NCBI GenBank assembly: GCA_034231615.1
Contig: CM067309.1
Location: forward strand, 36,235,750 to 36,299,749
Length of the DNA stretch: 64,000 bases
Direction of reading: 5' to 3'
Source: Meghimatium bilineatum
Lineage: Eukaryota; Mollusca; Gastropoda; Stylommatophora; Philomycidae
Shown: positions 11,801 to 26,800 of the stretch, piece after piece
How the letters are laid out: every line of letters begins with the position of its first letter
How positions within the stretch are numbered: the first letter of the stretch is position 1
Position numbers and translations under genes: made by a program
The notes under the pieces: generated by a model
Seen by the model: the letters and a program-made list of their open reading frames with translations, nothing else
What the model was told of the DNA's origin: nothing
The model's database searches: none

Positions 11801-14800
11801 AAATGAACTCACATCACAGACCAGCAGCGAGTCAATGCGTATCCCGAACAGAAGCCAACTTTTTGATGTCACCTTCCTCATGACTATTAGTATCATGCAG
11901 CAGAATGGACTGGAGGTGAGAGAAGCTAGTAGTTATATCCAACATTCCCTATAATTTTTTATCTCATGTGTGCAAATCTGAAGGTGTCTGAGCAGGAAAT
12001 ATTTCAGTATGGAGACTACCATAGATACAAGATTTTATGTCCTTAAAAAAAAAAAGAAACATCATTCAATTATACTTTACATGTGTGGAGATTCTGCAGA
12101 AGATGGATGTGTCAGGCCATTGGTGCAAATAAAACGGTGACACAACGCATTTCCATTCTCTGGACTACATCCAGCTAGAAATCTAGTAGGACCATAAATC
12201 CAGCAGGAGTTTGAGAATGAACGCTGAAGAAGAAGAATATGTGTGGAGACAACTAATTTTTTCATAAATCCTTATTTTTAACAATTTATTTCCGTATTTC
12301 AATTTTAAAAATGTCAGTATTCAGCATCCCTCCTCGATGTGCATGTTAGATTTTATAAAAACAATGTTCGCAATAGCAATAATTACTAGGAAATTTAATA
12401 CCAAATGACCTTTAAAAAAAAACATTATAAAAAAACAACATGGTTTACAGCTTAGCTGAGATATCTGCACCTTTAGGTCTAACACATCAGACTTCAGCAT
12501 GACCTGTATATCACTTTGACCATCTATAGGATGAGACAACTGACTCCGTTCCCTCAAATCTCGTTATTCACTTTGTATGGCATGCCAAGCAGGTAACAGT
12601 GCTGCTATTGCTTGTTCCCTATCAGGTCAGGAACACTTAACTATTGAACTTACGTTCAATAGGTTTCTATTGCTTTCTGAATGTTGAGGTACGGTAATGA
12701 ATAATCGGTTGGCCAAGATACCAAGTTCTTCTTCGTCATCTTCAGTGTTCATTCTCTAACTCCCACTGGATCTCTCTTGTAGCAGGATAATGGTTTTACT
12801 AGATTTCCAGCAGGATGTAGTCCAGAAATTGTAATTGCGTTGAGTCTACATTTTATTTGTGCCAATTGTCCAATACATCTGTCTTTAGCAAGATACCACG
12901 TTCAAACCCCACTGCACATCTGGACTATTCTTGATTCTTGATTAGATAACTGGCCTCACAGCACGTGGGACATTCCCATAAGTGCTCTGCCCTCTGTTCC
13001 AGCAGCCACTCGACTCGATGGTGTTTCAAGTCCAATGCCGCCCAAAACATACGTCGACATCAGGGCACAACTCTGGCCCTCGCGACAGTTTTCTTTGTTG
13101 TTCTGCCCACCCACGCCGTGCCTGTAACTAGGTCAAGCACAACGTCAGCATGTTGGAACAGCATGGTAACTGTTATCGAAGGTTACGACTACGGGATTGT
13201 ATAGATGACGTGCCATGAAGCTTCTATAAGAAGATAACCTCAATATAAAGGCATGTCATCTACTAAGGTTTTCTGTTGCATGGTTGATTTGTCTAGTGAG
13301 CCATTGGTGAGACCCACAGACACAACCGCATGCACATGGACTATTCAGAAAGCAATAACAACCTGTTGAATGGTCCAGGTGCACAGTTGCCTGTGATAGG
13401 ATGTGAACCTGGCTGTCCAGAACATGCTTTGTACCTCTCCCATGCTTTGTACCTCTCCACCACAGAGCCAGATATTTTTTTCGTGAGACAAGTTTTAATG
13501 ATAGTTGTAATAGTGTGCCTGTGGTATAACTAAATTAGATTTGTCCATGTTTGAAAGTGATGTGCCACACTAAAATGCTAAACCCCCCCCCCCCCTATCC
13601 ACCAAGTGTCTATGTTTTTCAGTGTTTGGATTGTCAGTCATGAATCAAATTGACCAAGATCGGACTTGCTCTTTCTGTAAAACACTCTGATAACAGTGTA
13701 ATCCAGTCAACATAGTTGTAGACAGGCTTATTTCATTGATCAAGTGACCTATGATTTTTATGAAAACCCAGTTGGAACACTTGTTTCGTTTTGAGTACAC
13801 ATTAAATCATAAGTACCCAGTTGCCCAGTACCTTCCTCAAAGTTTAATAAATCTGTCTCTATTCCCTGGAGTTATAGCATAGTCATCTTAATAGAACATT
13901 GTTGACTGGGTCTGAAAAGGAAGCTAAGAATAGCGACACTGACATGCATGTTGTAGAGATGACTAAGGAGATTTGAGGGTGGTGTTGACTTTCATCCTCT
14001 AAGTCAGTGACCCAAAAACCAATCTGTACTTGAATGTCATGCTAAAAAGTGCGGATATCACAGCCAATTTAAAAACTATGACACAACACATTCCATAATT
14101 GGGACTACATCCTGTCAAGTGCAAGAGTTTGATAATGAATCTAGTAGATACATACACATTTCTTTATTGCTTCAACCAAAATCTGTCTTACAAATTTAAA
14201 GATCAGGAAATAATGTATTAATGAGATATTTTTTGAACCAACATTTGTACAGAATCCAGGGGGCAAAGTAGCGCAGTGGCTAGCACACTGGCTTCACATA
14301 TGAGTGGTCCTGTGTTCATTTACCAGTTGAAGCGGAAATGTTTTCAGATCGCAACAGTTGCTGGGTCAACCCAGCCTTAATTGGGTACCGGATTAATCTG
14401 GGAAGTAAAGACTATGAGAGACAGGATATGACTACCACCCTCATATAGAGGAGCCACTGAAATGTTAAACAGCTAACATCTCACACCTCTACTGCATTAA
14501 TATATGCTATGGCTTAACTTTACTTTACTTTTCCAGAATATATTTGACTTGATGATCAACATTCTACACAGACTACATTTTACTTGATGTTTTTATGAGA
14601 TTTATTTGGTTGTTAAGTGAGATTGCTAAACAACCTCTATGTGCTAAACAAACATTTAGAAGACAGAAGTGTTGCTTTTGAGATGTGGGTATATAGAAGA
14701 ATATGGAGAACATCATGGAAAGAGAAGAAAACAAACAAAGAGGTTCTAATAACACTTAATCTGAAGAACGAATTATTAAGAGAAATAAAGATCAGGCAAA

Positions 14801-17800
14801 TAAAATATTTTGGGCACATTAAAAGACATGACACCTTGTTGAAGATGAAGACCTTACTTGATGGTAAAGTTGAGGAAAAGCTAGCAACAGGTAGACAGAG
14901 ATACAAGTGGGAGAGTAACATCACAAGATAGAGAGGTTACAGTCTAGCAGAGTGCATTACCAAAACAATAGACAGGGGAAGTTGCAACCAAACCTCGTTG
15001 CAAAGACAACACTTGATGATAAGGATTGAGATTGTGTTCTTGGTTGTTTAGTGAGATTGTGTTCTTGGTTGTTTAGTGAGATTGTGTTCTTGCTTGTTTA
15101 GTGAGATTGTGTTCTTGGTTGTTTAGTGAGATTGTGTTCTTGCTTGTTTAGTGAGATTGTGTTCTTGGTTCTTTAGTTAGATTGTGTTGTTGGTTGTTTA
15201 GTGAAATTCTGTTCTTGGTTATTTAGTGAGATTGTTTTTTTGGTTGTTTGTTTTTTCCAGACAGCTTTGCATTACAAAGACAATGAGTACTCACTTGTGG
15301 TTCAGTGGGCAAAGAGATGGATGCCTGAAGAAGGCAGATATAAAAATTGTGATTTTGGGGTTATTGAAGACCAGGAGAAGATAACTTATATCCTAAGTTT
15401 AATGCTGTCTAATGCTGAAATTGTACCAGGAGGAAAGTAGGTTGTTGTCCCTGTTTTAATGTATGCGTGTTGATATAATGATGTATTATCTGTGTGTTTT
15501 TCCTAGTTTAAAAGGGTTCAAAAGTGATCAGTATTATGTACAGAATATTTTTTTTTAATGTTGTTCTGGGATTTATCTGGTTGTTTAGTGGTTGTTGTTT
15601 TTTAGTTATTGATGAAGTATTATAAACACCACTGAATTTAAATATCGTGGGAACATTTTAACATACTACATAAGAATGGACAGAGAGATCAAGACAAGAG
15701 TTCTTCTTCAGTGTTCATTCTCAAACTCCTGCTGAATTCTCTTGTAGCAGGACCATTGTCCAACTAGATTTCCAGTAGGATGTAGTCCAGAGAATGGAAA
15801 TGCATTGTGTCGCCGTTTTATTTGCGCCAATGTCCCGACACATTCGTCTTCAGCGGAGAGACAAGAGTTCAAAAAGGCAAATATATAAATTATGAACTAA
15901 CACCAATTTTAAAACACAAATATATTCTGATGAAAACCAAAATTCAAATCATACATTTAATTTTCATACCAACATTGTGTTATAAATGTCAGACATGGAC
16001 AATTAACTAGAGAGAAAGCTTACTATTTGTGAAATTAGATGTTTAAGAAAAGCAGCAAATAGAACAAGAAGAAATCATGTGAGGAATGAAGAGATTACAA
16101 GAACTGTTAGAACAACATATGTAGTCAAATATATTGAAAAACAGAGACTGAAATGGTTTGGCCACTTAATGAGAATGAACCCTTATTGGCCAGCGACAAG
16201 AACATATAATATGAAAATGGAAACAGCACGAGGCAGAGGAAGACCATGAAGGAGTTACCAACATTCTGAGACTTCACAATATAACCACATATCAAGCGAC
16301 TAACCATGCGATAGTCCGAAAATCAATCGTTGTTCAAATTCCTACCAGATCTCTCTTATAGCAGAACAATTGTTCTACAAGTTTTCCAGCAGGATATAGT
16401 CCAGAGAACGGAAATGCGTCATATCGCTGTTTTTTTGTGTGCCAATGGTCTAACTTCAGTGCTGGTAATTAATACATTGAGTGTTTTTACCACTTCTCCT
16501 GAACAATGGATGTCTGTAACCATTTCGATAGTATAGTTGGCCAGCTGTACAAGAGTATAGTCAGCCAGCTTTACAAGAGTATAGTCGGCCAGCTGTACAA
16601 GAGTATAGTCGTCCAGCCATGCAAGAGTATAGTCTGCCAGCTGTGGTGCAAGAGTATAATTCGCCAGCCATGCAGGAGTATAGTCGGCCAGCCATGCAAG
16701 AGTATAGTCGGCCAGCTGTACAAGAGAACTGGTTTCCATACCAGTGTGTACTAGTACTGGTCACCATCTATCTTGCATCTATCGTAACAGCCAGACTACC
16801 ACAGTTAGATGTATTAATGGTATTTTGCGTTGTATGTTGTTTGTGCCCAATAGGGGAGCAAAAAATAGCAACAGTTACCTGCCATGCAAATTGTAAGATG
16901 TAACTAAGGTGGTTGTGGTGGTGGCATTGGCTATCCAATCCAATAGAGGGTCTAAGTGATACAGAAGCCATGTTGAAATCACATTTGTCAGCCAGAAAGG
17001 CACAGATATCACAGCAAAGCTGTAAACAATGACACAGTGCATTCCATTTTCCGAACTACATACTGTTAGTCTGCACAAGTAAATTCAAGTAGGAAGCATG
17101 AGGATAAATGAAAATAATTCTTACAGCTGATGGGAATTGTACCAGGTACATTCTAGTGGCACAGAATCGCCTTGTGAACAGCTAGTAAACAGGTTTTCCG
17201 TACTTGACCAACCATATCCCCCAAAAAAGATGTTATCTTGTCAAGACGTTCAACCTGTGTACTCAAGTCACTAAGAACAGACCACTTGAGACAAGAACTA
17301 TTATAACATCAACGAACATCCCGTACAAGTATTTAAGTATCCTCAGCGGCACAAACATAGAACATTCATATTCGTACACAAGGGCCAATAGGTCTTCTTG
17401 TAAACATAAATAACATAGAGACAGAACAATGTTGCTTCAAATAATATCTTATACAAGTAAATTCAAGTAGGAAGCATGAGGATAAAGGAAAATAATTCTT
17501 ACAGCTGATGGGAATTGTACCAGGTCTGTTCTAGCAACACTGAATCGCTTCACAACAAAAGTAAACAGGTTTTCTGTACTTGACCAAACACACACACCCC
17601 CACCCCCCCCCCCCACCCCCCAAATGTGATCTTGTCAAGACATTCAACCTGTGTACTCAAGCTAGATTTGTTCACAGTGATGGCATATCTAGTATTTCCA
17701 AGTGACCTAGGAATATGCCACAAAATGAGAAATGTGCAATCTCCACTAGCCAGCATCTCCTCATTGTTCATGAGGATTGTTTGATAGAAGACAAAAGTAA

Positions 17801-20800
17801 GAAAAGGAGACAAGATGTGACAATGATTTCTTCACAGACAGGTTATCAACCTATCCTCTAACTTAGTTGCCTCCTATGACATGCATGGAAAGAAGACAGT
17901 TTCCCTATTCTTTGTACCCTGAACTAGAAGTCGTGACCCCCGGCTGCCACAAGGCTGGAAATTAAATGATATGATTATACTCCAGATTAACCATTGGTAA
18001 TCAATCTCTACCAGCAAATGTAGAAGGGTATGTTGGCTCCTCATTTTACCCTTTAGGTCCCTCAATCTCTACCAGCAAATGTAGAAGGGTATGTTGGCTC
18101 CTCATTTTACCCTTTAGGTCCCTCAATCTCTACCAGCAAATGTAGAAGGGTATGTTGGCTCCTCATTTTACCCTTTAGGTCCCTCAATCTCTACCAGCAA
18201 ATGTAGAAGGGTATGTTGGCTCCTCCTTCTACCCTTTAGGTCCCTCAATCTCTACCAGCAAATGTAGAAGGATATGTTTGCTCCTCATTCTACTCTGTAG
18301 GTCCCCAGCTTTACTATTTGACTCCACACTAGAAAAATCTCATGATAAAAACATGTCATCGACTAGAGGTTTGCTTTTGTTCTGTGTTTAGTCCAATGAG
18401 ATGAGACCTTCAGTACGTGGGATGTTAGCTGTCAATTATGAGCCATTAAGCTCTTTGTCCTATGTTCTTCTCAACGTTTTGTTCTAACTTATTCATACAG
18501 AGAAATGATTTCTCTAACATTTTATATTATATGTTTATATGTGGTGCTCTCACAGAGTGTCCAGCTGGAAAGAACTCATCATGTTTTTGCCGTATGCTCT
18601 ACAAGAAGTTCTTTATGCTTTAGAACATATGGCCATCAGCTTGGAAAAGGTCAAGGTCAGTAACATTGAAGTGTGACATTTTTATTTACCCCTTATGTTT
18701 TTACTGTTGTGTTCTCGTTAGTTGCAGGAACATACAAACAGGGCACGGCGGTAGATTTTCTCAGTTTAATGCAAGTCTTCAAAATTCTGCCCACCTCCTC
18801 TCATAAATGATTTTTCTTCGAAATGCCTCTCCCAACAATGTATTTTGATTGGTGCTGCCGCCTCTCTGCATAATATCACGGCTCAGCCCTGCATACAAAC
18901 ACCTCACATATACCACATTATACATAACTGATAACAAACTAGATGATGATGATGAAGTAATCCATTCCACTGTGAGCAGGTAGCTCTTGACAGCACATAG
19001 CCTTTCTGACTAAAGAACAGGTCCTTCTCAGTGAGTAACCGAGGCAACACCCAGACTTGTATAAGCTTTATTACCTTAAAGGTATGGTTATGTTATGCAT
19101 ATTTATGGATGCATATGGGGGGGGGGAGAGCTATCAAATTAGTATCCCCCTGTGTCTATTTCTTACTCTTTCCCCTACCACCTCAGCATTACTCATCAAT
19201 AGTGCGCAAATATATACCCACATATTGAAAGCACATATTTTCTCATTTACTGGACATGCATGTCGCAACCTGTACTGGGTAATTATTCTGCATAAAGGAA
19301 ACATTCACTAGTCAACTTAGCTATCAATTTTGTGTGGTTTTGTTTATTTTGAACATTATTAGTTTCTTGAAAAAGATCATATTTGGACTGATATGTGGAA
19401 ATTGTCCTTCTTCTTCTGCGTTCGTTCTCAAACTCCTGCAGATTAGCAGGATGTAGTCAGGAGAACGGAATGCGTTGTGTCATGGTTTACTGCATTGCTG
19501 CGATATCTGCGCCTTTCAGCCTGACCATCCAACTTCAGCATGGCTTTGGGTCACTGACCCTATATGGGATGGGACAGCCAACTCCATCCCATAACCTCCT
19601 TAGTCGCCTTTTACGACATGCGTTGAAGGTAAATAGTGTTGCTATTCTTTGCTCCCCTTTTGGGCCCTGGCAACACACGGGTGTGGAAATTATCCTATTT
19701 TGTTTTATTGTAAGTTTTTTATATACTTTTTTAAAATCTATTTTTATTTATAGTTAGGTTTTTCTAGCTATCTATTTAACTTATTCTGCATTACCATTTA
19801 TTCATTTGGTTACTGCTGCACTCTCCACTTTGTCGGACATCCTCTGACCTTTTAGTTATCTATATAAAAGAAATTGTATAAGATTGGAAAAGAAACGTGA
19901 TCATTGATTGTATTCTTTGTGAGGTTTTAAAAAACGTAGATTTATTTCATTTTATGTGAACTTTTTCAGAGTATCATTGACCACATTCGAAAGCAGAATA
20001 TCAAAAGTCTAATTTTGGTTTGTGTGACCTACTTATGTAGTTATATGAATGTTGTCGGAACCAGTGCCCGGGCTAAACCACTGAAGATGTTGGAGATGTT
20101 TACGATATCTCAGAGTGCAGAAATGTAAGTTTTGTCGGATTTTATTGTCTGTCTGGTTGTGGTCAGCAGTTTTTAAGTGATGTTGAATAAGTTACAGGAG
20201 ATCCCCTGGCATAGTGGTTAAGCCGTTAACTTTGGGCTCTATAGGTCCTAGGTTCAAATCCTGCTCACAATGTCATGATTATAAAGTGGATTTTTTCTGA
20301 AATTTTTGTAGCTAGCCCTTGACAGCCCATAGCCTTTAAGACAAATGTACAGATTCTCAGTTGTGTAACTGAGATGACACCCAGACTCGTATACAGTCTC
20401 AAATTGGATATATAATATGGGGTTTATATGTTTAGTCCCTGAATGGTGGCATTGCAGTGTGTTAGTGTCCCAGGACTACCACGTCCTGCCAGGAGCACAA
20501 GACACACTTCTGTGCTAAATCATCATTCTTCTGTCAGATTTGTTCCATCCACAGTAATGGCACATCTAGCATTCCCCATCACCTAGGAGTCTGCTAAAAA
20601 AGGACAAAGATGTAATGTCCGCTCACCTGTATCTCTCTGTCATCCATGGGGATCTTCTTATTTGATAGAAGATAAAAGTAAGAAATTGAGACAAGATGTA
20701 ACAATGATAATTTTTTCACACAGTTGTTTGCCCCAGCTTTCCTTAGTCGCTTCCAACAGCATGGCCAGAAAGAAAGCAGTGGTCCTATTCTTTGCATCCT

Positions 20801-23800
20801 GATTTAGAATTCCAGGCCCTGGTTGTCACAAGGCCCTGGTTGACAAATGACAGTGGTTAAACATTGAACATATTAGTTACCACATCGAAGTTGGATGTGT
20901 CAGGCCATTTCCACAAATAAAATGATAAATGATGACACAATGAATTTCTATTCCCTGAACTACATCCTGCAGGAAATCTAATAGCACTTCTGCTACAAGA
21001 GAGATCCAGTGGGAGCTTGAGAACATACCCAAAAAAAAACAACTTCCATATGAGTAATTTGATTGTTCTCTGCTATAGAGAAAGCTAATTATAATTGTAT
21101 TTTTCCTTAAAAAGTAGACATTGTATTTGATTTGTGTGTTAATGTGTTATTGTTTATAAAAATTAGTTATTGACATTTCAGGAAACAGCCCATTCAGCCA
21201 ATCATTGATAACATCATATTTGACATCTTGCCCGAGGGTCACCCCCAGAGACCTGTCAGACACTACCAGCTGTCCAGCAAGAAACTGTCAAGTGAAACAA
21301 TGAACGAGACACTCAGAGATTCCTTCTACAGAGGCTGGCTGAACATGGCTTCCTTGCACATTTTGGAACAGCTCTTGGCTTTGAGGGGTCCCGACTGGTT
21401 TTGTGGGGAGATTATTGAGGTTAGTTTGAAAGAACGATATCTTGTAAAACTGATTATTTTTATATTTATGTCTTAAAATAAAGTTGTGGCAAAGAGAATT
21501 GCTTCTTTATTTTTCTGCTTCAGCGTTCACTCTCATATAACCACAACGAATATATCATGTGATTTCCGCCGGGGAGCTGCTTCTTTAAAAAACCACGAAC
21601 AGTGAAAAACGAATCAAGAATTATTAAGAACATTAAACAATGATGAAGGTTAGATCTTAAGCAACTTTATAATAGGAAAGCTGAGGTTATTTGACAGTAT
21701 AAAGAGATATAGCAGCATGGAAAAATTAGTAATGGAAGGAATAGTTGCAGGTAATGGAAAAAGATCCATCCAAGATGATGGTAGACAAAAGGCATTTCTA
21801 GAGTGTCCGTGGCTGCGGCAGATCAACTCGCACAGAATTGTGAGTTTTTCAGAGCATCCATAAAGAAGATAAAATATGTCACATGAATAGTGGAACCGAC
21901 CATTGTAGATCAAGGCCCGCAATGGGAGCAAAGAATAGCAAAAGTGTTTACCTTGAATGCATGTCGTAAGAAGCAATAAAGAAGGTTATGGGGTGGAGTT
22001 GGCTATCCCATATAGGGTCAAAATGACCCAGAGGCCAAGCTGAAGTTGGATGTGTCAGGCTGAAAGACACAGATATCACAATCAGTCAATCAATCAAGTG
22101 TGGTGCCAAATGGCATAGGCGATCATGTTTCTCCATGACTCTCTGTCTCTTGTGTTGTCAATAAGCTTTGTTGGTGAACTTCTACCGTGCCACAAAGTTG
22201 TAAATCATGACACAATGCATTTTATTCTCTGGAATACATCCTGCTAATCTGCTGGAAGAACGCAGAAGAAGAATAGTTTAACATACAGTTGCAATAATGT
22301 TCTGGACTGTCAAAGCGATGCGCTCATTAGAAGGAACTGCAGTTTCAAACTCAATTTCCGCTCAAAGATTTGTTGGTCACTGAATTATTGATCTACTTAT
22401 CTGTAATATTTAGATTCTGCTAAAGTTTGGGATTTCTACTCCATTTGTCCGGCTCTGTAGTGGTGCATCACCAAGTCTGTGATGACCAGGGTACCATGTT
22501 CAAATCCTGCAGCAGCAATTGTGCATCCAGACCATTGAGAAAGGTCAATAGCAAACTACTGAATGTATTTGTTGTCTAGCTTTCAGTTAATAAAGTTATA
22601 ATTTAATATAGATTTCAGTTAATATAGTTATTTTAATATAGATTTCAGTTAATATAGTTATAATTTAATATAGATTTCAGTTAATATAGCTTCTTCTTTT
22701 GTTAGTCTTCTTCAGGTTCTCAAAGATTCCTCAGTTGATCTCCTTGCTAGAAACATGCGTACACAATACGGGAAGTTAATTATACACAGACAGCCTCAGT
22801 TGATCTCCTTGCTATGAACCTGAGTACACACTCTGGGAAGTTAATTATATACCGACAGAACATAACACAATCACTTCATGAGCACTTTAAAAAATGTGGA
22901 TGCAAAACTGCAAGAAGATATGGTTTTATAACTAACAGAATTTGGAATTATCCCTAGTGCCAGCAGAAGGGAGCATTTGAGTGGTTGGTTAAGGAGTGTG
23001 AACCCAGTGAGTGAACTACAGGAACTATTATAGCACGCACAATCTTTGACATGTGCTAGGAGAGACCCGGCACTATGGGTTTGCCCTGAGTACATCAATA
23101 TCGATTTAAGAAACTAAGTTAAATATTGTATAAAAATTTGGTTTTTAATTTACTGAAAGTTAAACACAAAATATTGCAGCTTTGATAACTTTTAATGGTT
23201 GTTTTTATCTGAAGCATTTGCTGAAACAGAGCCACAAAGATGACATCTCACAGTCTCTAAGTCTGGCATTTGCTATCATGCACATGGATCTAGAGCTGTT
23301 GACAATCAGTTTGTTGCGCCGTGTACTGCCCAGATTGCTGGCTACCCCGCAGACAAACTTGCTGACAGACCCTCAGGGCTACAGTCTGCCAAAACTCTGT
23401 GTGTTGTGTATCACTGCTACACATCGGTCAAAGATTGGTCAGAAAGGTAAGTAAGTTCGGAAAATTGATAGGAAGAATGGGATGAGAATATTGTTGGGGA
23501 AGAATGAGCTGAGGAGATATGTTGTGAGGGGTGGGAGTGATTTGAGAAAATTTGCTTTATGGGTGTACGATTGAGATTTAGTGTAAGGGTGATTTGAGTA
23601 TTTATGAATTAATGTCATTGCCCTTGGGGCAGACCTACAGGTGGTAATCATTTTTAGCAGATGGTGACGAGTATATATGCTTATCGTTCCTGTTGCATGC
23701 TTATTTTTTTGTGCGCCTAATTTGACCCATCTCTCATCCTTCTCTGCTTGTCTTCTTATGTTTGATCCCAATTCCTTCAGTCTCTGTAATACTGAATCAT

Positions 23801-26800
23801 CCAATGAGTTTTCATTCTGCACTAGATGATCCATTATTGCATTTATGATCTCACCTTTGTCCGTATTCAGAGTACACACCAAGGAGCTCTTGTAGTCAGT
23901 TTGTCAGCTCGCGCCTTTCCATGCACTCCAGCATGATCTGGACAGTAAATCCATAAAAGATCCAGAAGGGCAGAAGTATCTATGTATGCTGGCTATTCAA
24001 GGTGCAGCTGGACGTTTTGAAACATGACTCAGACTCGGACAGAATAACAGCCTTGTTCAGCGCAATTTCCAAGAGCTATCGTAAGACTTCTGTAACTGCC
24101 TCCACCTCCATTCTCATACTGGAGGTTGTCACATAAACTGCCAAATTTGACCATGATTCTTCCTCTTCCCCTATCAAGACTTGTCTCCATGCCCAAGCCA
24201 AGCCTTCAGATCGCATCCTCACTGCCTGCTGTGTCCTCTATGAGTTGCTTGATCTCAAGTTCTGCCTTTCCATAACCTCACTCTCTGTATTCCCTATCAA
24301 GGATGATTTGAGTAGTTTTATTGTACGGGTGATTTGAGATTTGATGCAAAGGTGAATTTAGATGTGTTGTAAGGTACAATTTAAGGAAATTTGATGAAAG
24401 GTTGAGTTGAAATTGATGCCTAGTTGATGGTGTCACAACTCCTATGAAGAAAAAAAATGAAGTTGAGATTAATGTATTTGATTATATAATTTGATGATAT
24501 AAAATCATATTCTCTTAATAAGGTCTGCTATTTTTTAATTTTTAGAACCATACATCAGACGTCGTCATAAGCGCAGCCTGCCAGACACAGACACAGAGGA
24601 GGTAATATGGGTATAATTGCTTAATCTCAACAATACAAACCCCAGTATTTCTCTTCATATTTTGAAACTGAAATTTGAGCAAGTAAAAAATAGCAGCTGA
24701 GATGGGGAGCACCATGACATTGATAATCTGTTGGATGGGCCTGACATTGAACATCTGTAGGATGGGTGATGAATAAAGTACTGCTTGGTATCTCATCTTG
24801 TACAGCGACCCGGCAGATTATTCTATCAACTGTTTTCCTTCCTGGTTTGATTTCCAGTTAAATCTATGGTTCCTCTATCTCATAGCCCCCTAGGATGTTC
24901 TAGAAATCAGTACACTATGGTACCAGATGACCAAATTCACTCATTGACATGGATCTCATAGCCCCCTAGGATGTTCTAGAAATCAGTACACTATGGTACC
25001 AGATGACCAAATGCAGCCATGGACATGATCTCATAGCCCCCTAGGATGTTCTATAAATCAGTACACTATGGTACCAGATGACCAAATGCAGCCATGGACA
25101 TGGATCTCATAGCCCCCTAGGATGTTCTAGAAATCAGTACACTATGGTACCAGATGACCAAATGCAGTCATGGACATGGATCTCATAGCCCCCTAGGATG
25201 TTCTAGAAATCAGTACACTATGGTACCAGACGACCAAATGCAGCCATGGACATGGATCTCATAGCCCCCATAGGATGTTCTAGAAATCAGTACACTATGG
25301 TACCAGATGACCAAAGACTGATATAGACACTGCAGCTCTATTTTAATTAGCTTGATGGTAGATTCGTCCTGTCTCACAAACTCATAGCCCTTTAGGTTGT
25401 CTAGAAATCAGTCCAATGCAGCATCAGATGGTTGAAGAAACTGCAGCTCTATATTTCATAGTGCTTAAACAATGTTCTCGGCTGAAGCTGGCGTCGTGAG
25501 TTGTCCAGAGCGACCATAAAGAAGACTGCGATTCAACTAAAGAAGAATTCTGTACTATCAACATTACTTTATGGATCGTAATTTTGAACAGAGCAGAACA
25601 TGTCTACACTTTCAGTCTTTCTTCACACAATGTCCTGTTTGGCAACCGGGACCTGGACTTTTTCAGGAAGCAAAGAATAGGAAAAATATCTTCTTTCCAG
25701 GCACGTCATAGGAGGCGACTAAGGAAAGTTTGGGGATAGCCTGACATCCTATCACCTGTGAAAAAAATTATTGCCACATCTTGTCTCAATTTCTTGTTTA
25801 TGTCTTGTATCAAATAATCCCCATGGATAACGAAGAGATTCAAGCCAGACTTTACACCTTTGTTCTTCTGTGGTAGACTCCTAGGAGATGGAGAATGCTA
25901 GATGTGCCAACACTGCGACTGGGTCAAAAAATCTGACAGAAGAATGATGAAATAGATGGCCCAGATGCATGTGCTGTGCCTCTAGCAGGAACTGGTAGTC
26001 CTAGTATATTATCGTACTGGAGTGTCTCCCTTTGGGAACTGAACATGCATCCATAAAATTCTCTGCATATCCATGCCTTGGAGACTTTATATGAGGTGTT
26101 GCCTCAGTAACGCAAATGAGAAGAACTTGTACTTTTGTCAGAAAGACTATGGGCTGTCAAGAGCTATCTCATCATCATCATTTTCCTCTTATGCCAAGCT
26201 TGGCACATAAGGGCAGATGCCATAGCTCTCCATGCTTGTCGATCCAAGCTTGGCACATAAGGGCAGATGCCATAGCTCTCCATGCTTGTCGATCCAAGCT
26301 TGGCACATAAGGGCAGATGTCATAGCTCTCCATGCTTGTCGATCCAAGCGTGGCACATAAGGGCAGATGTCATAGCTCTCCATGCTTGTCAAGCTTGGCA
26401 CATAAGGGCAGATGCCATAGCTCTCCATGCTTGTCAAGCTTGGCACATAAGGGCAGATGTCATATCTCTCCATGCTTGTCGATCAACAGCCAGTTGTTCC
26501 AGATCATTCATTTTCATACCAGCTGTTTGTGATTTCTTTTTTGATAGTTCTTTTCAGTGTTGTTTTTGGTCTTTCCCTTTTTCTCTTGCCACTTGGTGAC
26601 CATGTAAAAACTTGATGTGGTATTCTGTTTTCATTCATTCTGAGTTAGTGACCGATGTATGCGCAATGCCTTTTTCTAATAATGTCTGACGTATTCTTGT
26701 TTTTCTCTTCTCTTCGTGTCTTATTTGACTTAAAATATTTCCAGTTTGTGTTGGTGATTTTCCTGAAACATTTGTTCTATCTAGAAGGCATTTAGTTTGT

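Noticed and set aside
16419-16754. Overlapping ORFs on both strands with repeating LADYTLAWLADY-type sequence
   Set aside because: Entirely the 24-bp minisatellite and a SINE B edge.
19395-19757. 120-codon ORF
   Set aside because: It spans SINE C with its target duplications; the same DNA recurs elsewhere with broken frames.
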